Assembly (NCBI GenBank): GCA_050747745.1 | Contig: JBOGKM010000075.1 | Location: forward strand, 4,685 to 68,684 | From: SCQP01 sp050747745 | GTDB taxonomy: Bacteria > Acidobacteriota > Terriglobia > Terriglobales > SCQP01 | Length of the DNA stretch: 64,000 nt | Direction of reading: 5' to 3' | Shown: one piece after another, positions 63,083-64,000 of the stretch | How the letters are laid out: each line of letters starts with the position of its first letter | Numbering within the stretch: the stretch's first letter is position 1 | Program-made: the position numbers and the translations under genes | The notes under the pieces: generated by a model | Told to the model about the DNA's origin: nothing | Databases searched by the model: none | Seen by the model: the letters and a program-made list of their open reading frames with translations, nothing else

Positions 63083-63212
63083 CTTTCGCGGGGCAACGGT
63101 GTCCGGCACCTTGGCGGCAGCGCTCCGCGCCGAGCCCGCCCTCACCGCCCGGGCGCCCGCGCCCTGCGTTACTGTGCAAGGCTGTTTGCGCAAGGGCGTC
63201 CGCGAGCGCCGG
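63083..63212 (+). pseudogene. Duplicated kinase-domain fragment
   Basis: These 130 bases repeat 61091-61220 inside the third kinase, at about 90 % identity by eye. They encode FRGATVSGTLAAALRAEP and CVTVQGCLRKGVRER, matching FRGATVSDTLAGVLRAEP and CVIVQGCLRKDVRER. No start or other kinase part is present. It lies 50 bases after the kinase stop and is likely the 3' scrap of a former tandem copy. Confidence 0.85.
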
Positions 63213-63281
63213 GACGGACGGGCCTTGACCGGAGTTGTCGAATATGCCAACACAGCTATAGGGGGCGCTATGGGATAGCGA

Positions 63282-63635
63282 ATGGCGGAAACGCGCAAAA
63301 CACGGCCCGTTTCGTGGATCAGGGCGGCATGAAAGGAATTCGAGACGTTCCCGGAAGGGTCAAGGGCGATTTGCCTGACGGCGCTGACGGTGGCGGCGGA
63401 AGGTGGCAAGGCGGACATTGCGAAGCCGATGCACGGCCTGGGCTCTGGCGTGTTTGAGATTGCGCTGCCGTTCAAGGGCGATGCCTTCCGCGTCGTCTAC
63501 GCGGTGCAGTTCGCCGACGAAATCTGGGTGGTGCACGCTTTCCAGAAAAAATCGACGCAGGGCATCAAGACGCCGAAGCGTGAGATTGACCTGATAAAGG
63601 ATCGTTTGAAAAGACTGAAGGAGATGCTGAGATGA
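63282..63635 (+). pseudogene. HigB/Gp49-like toxin with in-frame stop at codon 17
   Basis: From ATG 63282 the reading RPVSWIRAA is followed by TGA (63330-63332). After that, in the same frame, KEFETFPEGSRAICLTALTVAAEGGK, GSGVFEIALPFKGDAFRVVYAVQFADEIWVVHAFQKKSTQGIKTPKREID completes a RelE-superfamily toxin of the phage Gp49/HigB type. Only one codon separates it from an intact 117-residue toxin. A shorter protein could start at GTG 63390 but would miss the first strands. The stop overlaps the antitoxin start as ATGA. Toxin activity is probably lost. Confidence 0.8.
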
Positions 63636-63955
63636 AAGGTAAAAAGGTGGAACTGGTGAGGGGAAGCGGCAACGTGTTCCGGGACCTCGGGCGCGAGAAC
63701 GCCGACGCGGAGCAGTTCAAGGCTATCCTGGCGGCGGAAATCATCAAGGCGCTCGATCGGGAGCACCTGACGGTGCGCGCGGCGCATGACCGCACCGGCA
63801 GTGCTGCTGCGGATGTCTCGCGCATCCGCAACGCGCATCTCGGGCGGTTCACCGTTGATCGTCTTATGTCAACCATCAACCGCCTCGGGTCGCGCGTGGA
63901 GGTGAAAGTCCGGGTGCGGCCGACTGTCAGCGCGGCGCATGATGCGAGGACCTAA
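63632..63955 (+). CDS. HigA-like XRE-family antitoxin
   Basis: A 107-residue protein. The HTH region is at about 38-85 (IIKALDREHLTVRAAHDRTGSAAADVSRIRNAHLGRFTVDRLMSTINRLG), typical of the antitoxins that follow Gp49-like toxins. It would bind its operon promoter and the toxin. The ATG overlaps the toxin stop by 4 bases. It remains intact although the toxin gene has a stop. Confidence 0.88.
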   Translation: MKGKKVELVRGSGNVFRDLGRENADAEQFKAILAAEIIKALDREHLTVRAAHDRTGSAAADVSRIRNAHLGRFTVDRLMSTINRLGSRVEVKVRVRPTVSAAHDART

Positions 63956-63970
63956 GGGCAGGGAAGAGCA

Positions 63971-64000
63971 ATGAGCAAGAAACACATGGGTTCGAGCATC
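63971..64000 (+). CDS. Partial gene, possibly a second antitoxin (cut by window end)
   Basis: Ten codons, MSKKHMGSSI, run off the right edge, with GGGAAGAG just upstream. Many XRE/HigA-like antitoxins begin with MSKKHIGSS, so a second antitoxin in series is likely. Too short to be sure. Confidence 0.45.
   Translation, partial: MSKKHMGSSI

Overview
The window looks like chromosomal DNA of an Acidobacteriota bacterium. The DNA is GC-rich and densely coded. It carries an 'acidobacterial duplicated orphan permease' (ADOP) plus two decayed ADOP tails, several Ser/Thr kinases fused to PD40/WD40-like propellers, a Tricorn-type protease, an M61 peptidase and many 4-bp stop/start overlaps with GTG or TTG starts. 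No rRNA, tRNA, CRISPR array or complete insertion sequence was seen.

Left part (1-14.3 kb), mostly housekeeping: a tiny lysine-rich peptide with its own promoter and a perfect terminator; rplU-rpmA-obgE-nadD-rsfS followed by a domain-minimal sigma-54 activator; scpA-scpB on the minus strand; an ECF sigma / anti-sigma / Spy-like / PpiD-like envelope-stress cluster; asd-lysC; a pseudouridine synthase; and an MBL-fold/rhodanese sulfur enzyme.

Accessory part (14.3-27.2 kb): this stretch shows repeated rearrangement. It holds a wrecked serine hydrolase, two ADOP 3'-end remnants flanking an rRNA-methyltransferase-like gene that has lost its PUA domain, a translationally coupled three-gene operon of unknown role (secreted repeat protein, small membrane-anchored protein, thioredoxin-like protein), a full ADOP gene, superoxide dismutase, an orphan MT-A70 methyltransferase, an M61 peptidase with an atypical SDR, a transposase fragment, a winged-helix regulator and a collapsed kinase pseudogene.

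Middle part (27.2-48.4 kb): CoA-disulfide-reductase-like flavoprotein, recX, a deoxyhypusine-synthase-like protein, a Tricorn-like protease, an aldo/keto reductase, a TGS-less threonyl-tRNA synthetase, purM-purN, a MacAB-type efflux set and a biotin operon. In the biotin operon BioB and BioF are one fused polypeptide, followed by bioD and bioA. A cold-shock protein closes this part.

Right part (48.4-64 kb): two tandem sibling kinase-propeller genes (one frameshifted), a VapC tail, a PBP4-like peptidase, an RlpA-like protein, RluB, a CoA-binding protein, a heme/oxidase-assembly group (CopD/HemJ-like, small TM protein, ctaB, DUF420, cytochrome c), a third kinase with a duplicated fragment downstream, and a HigBA-like toxin-antitoxin locus whose toxin has an in-frame stop. 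The strongest candidates for new biology are the BioB-BioF fusion, the three-gene redox operon at 16.1-18.7 kb and the ADOP-tail rearrangement around the methyltransferase.
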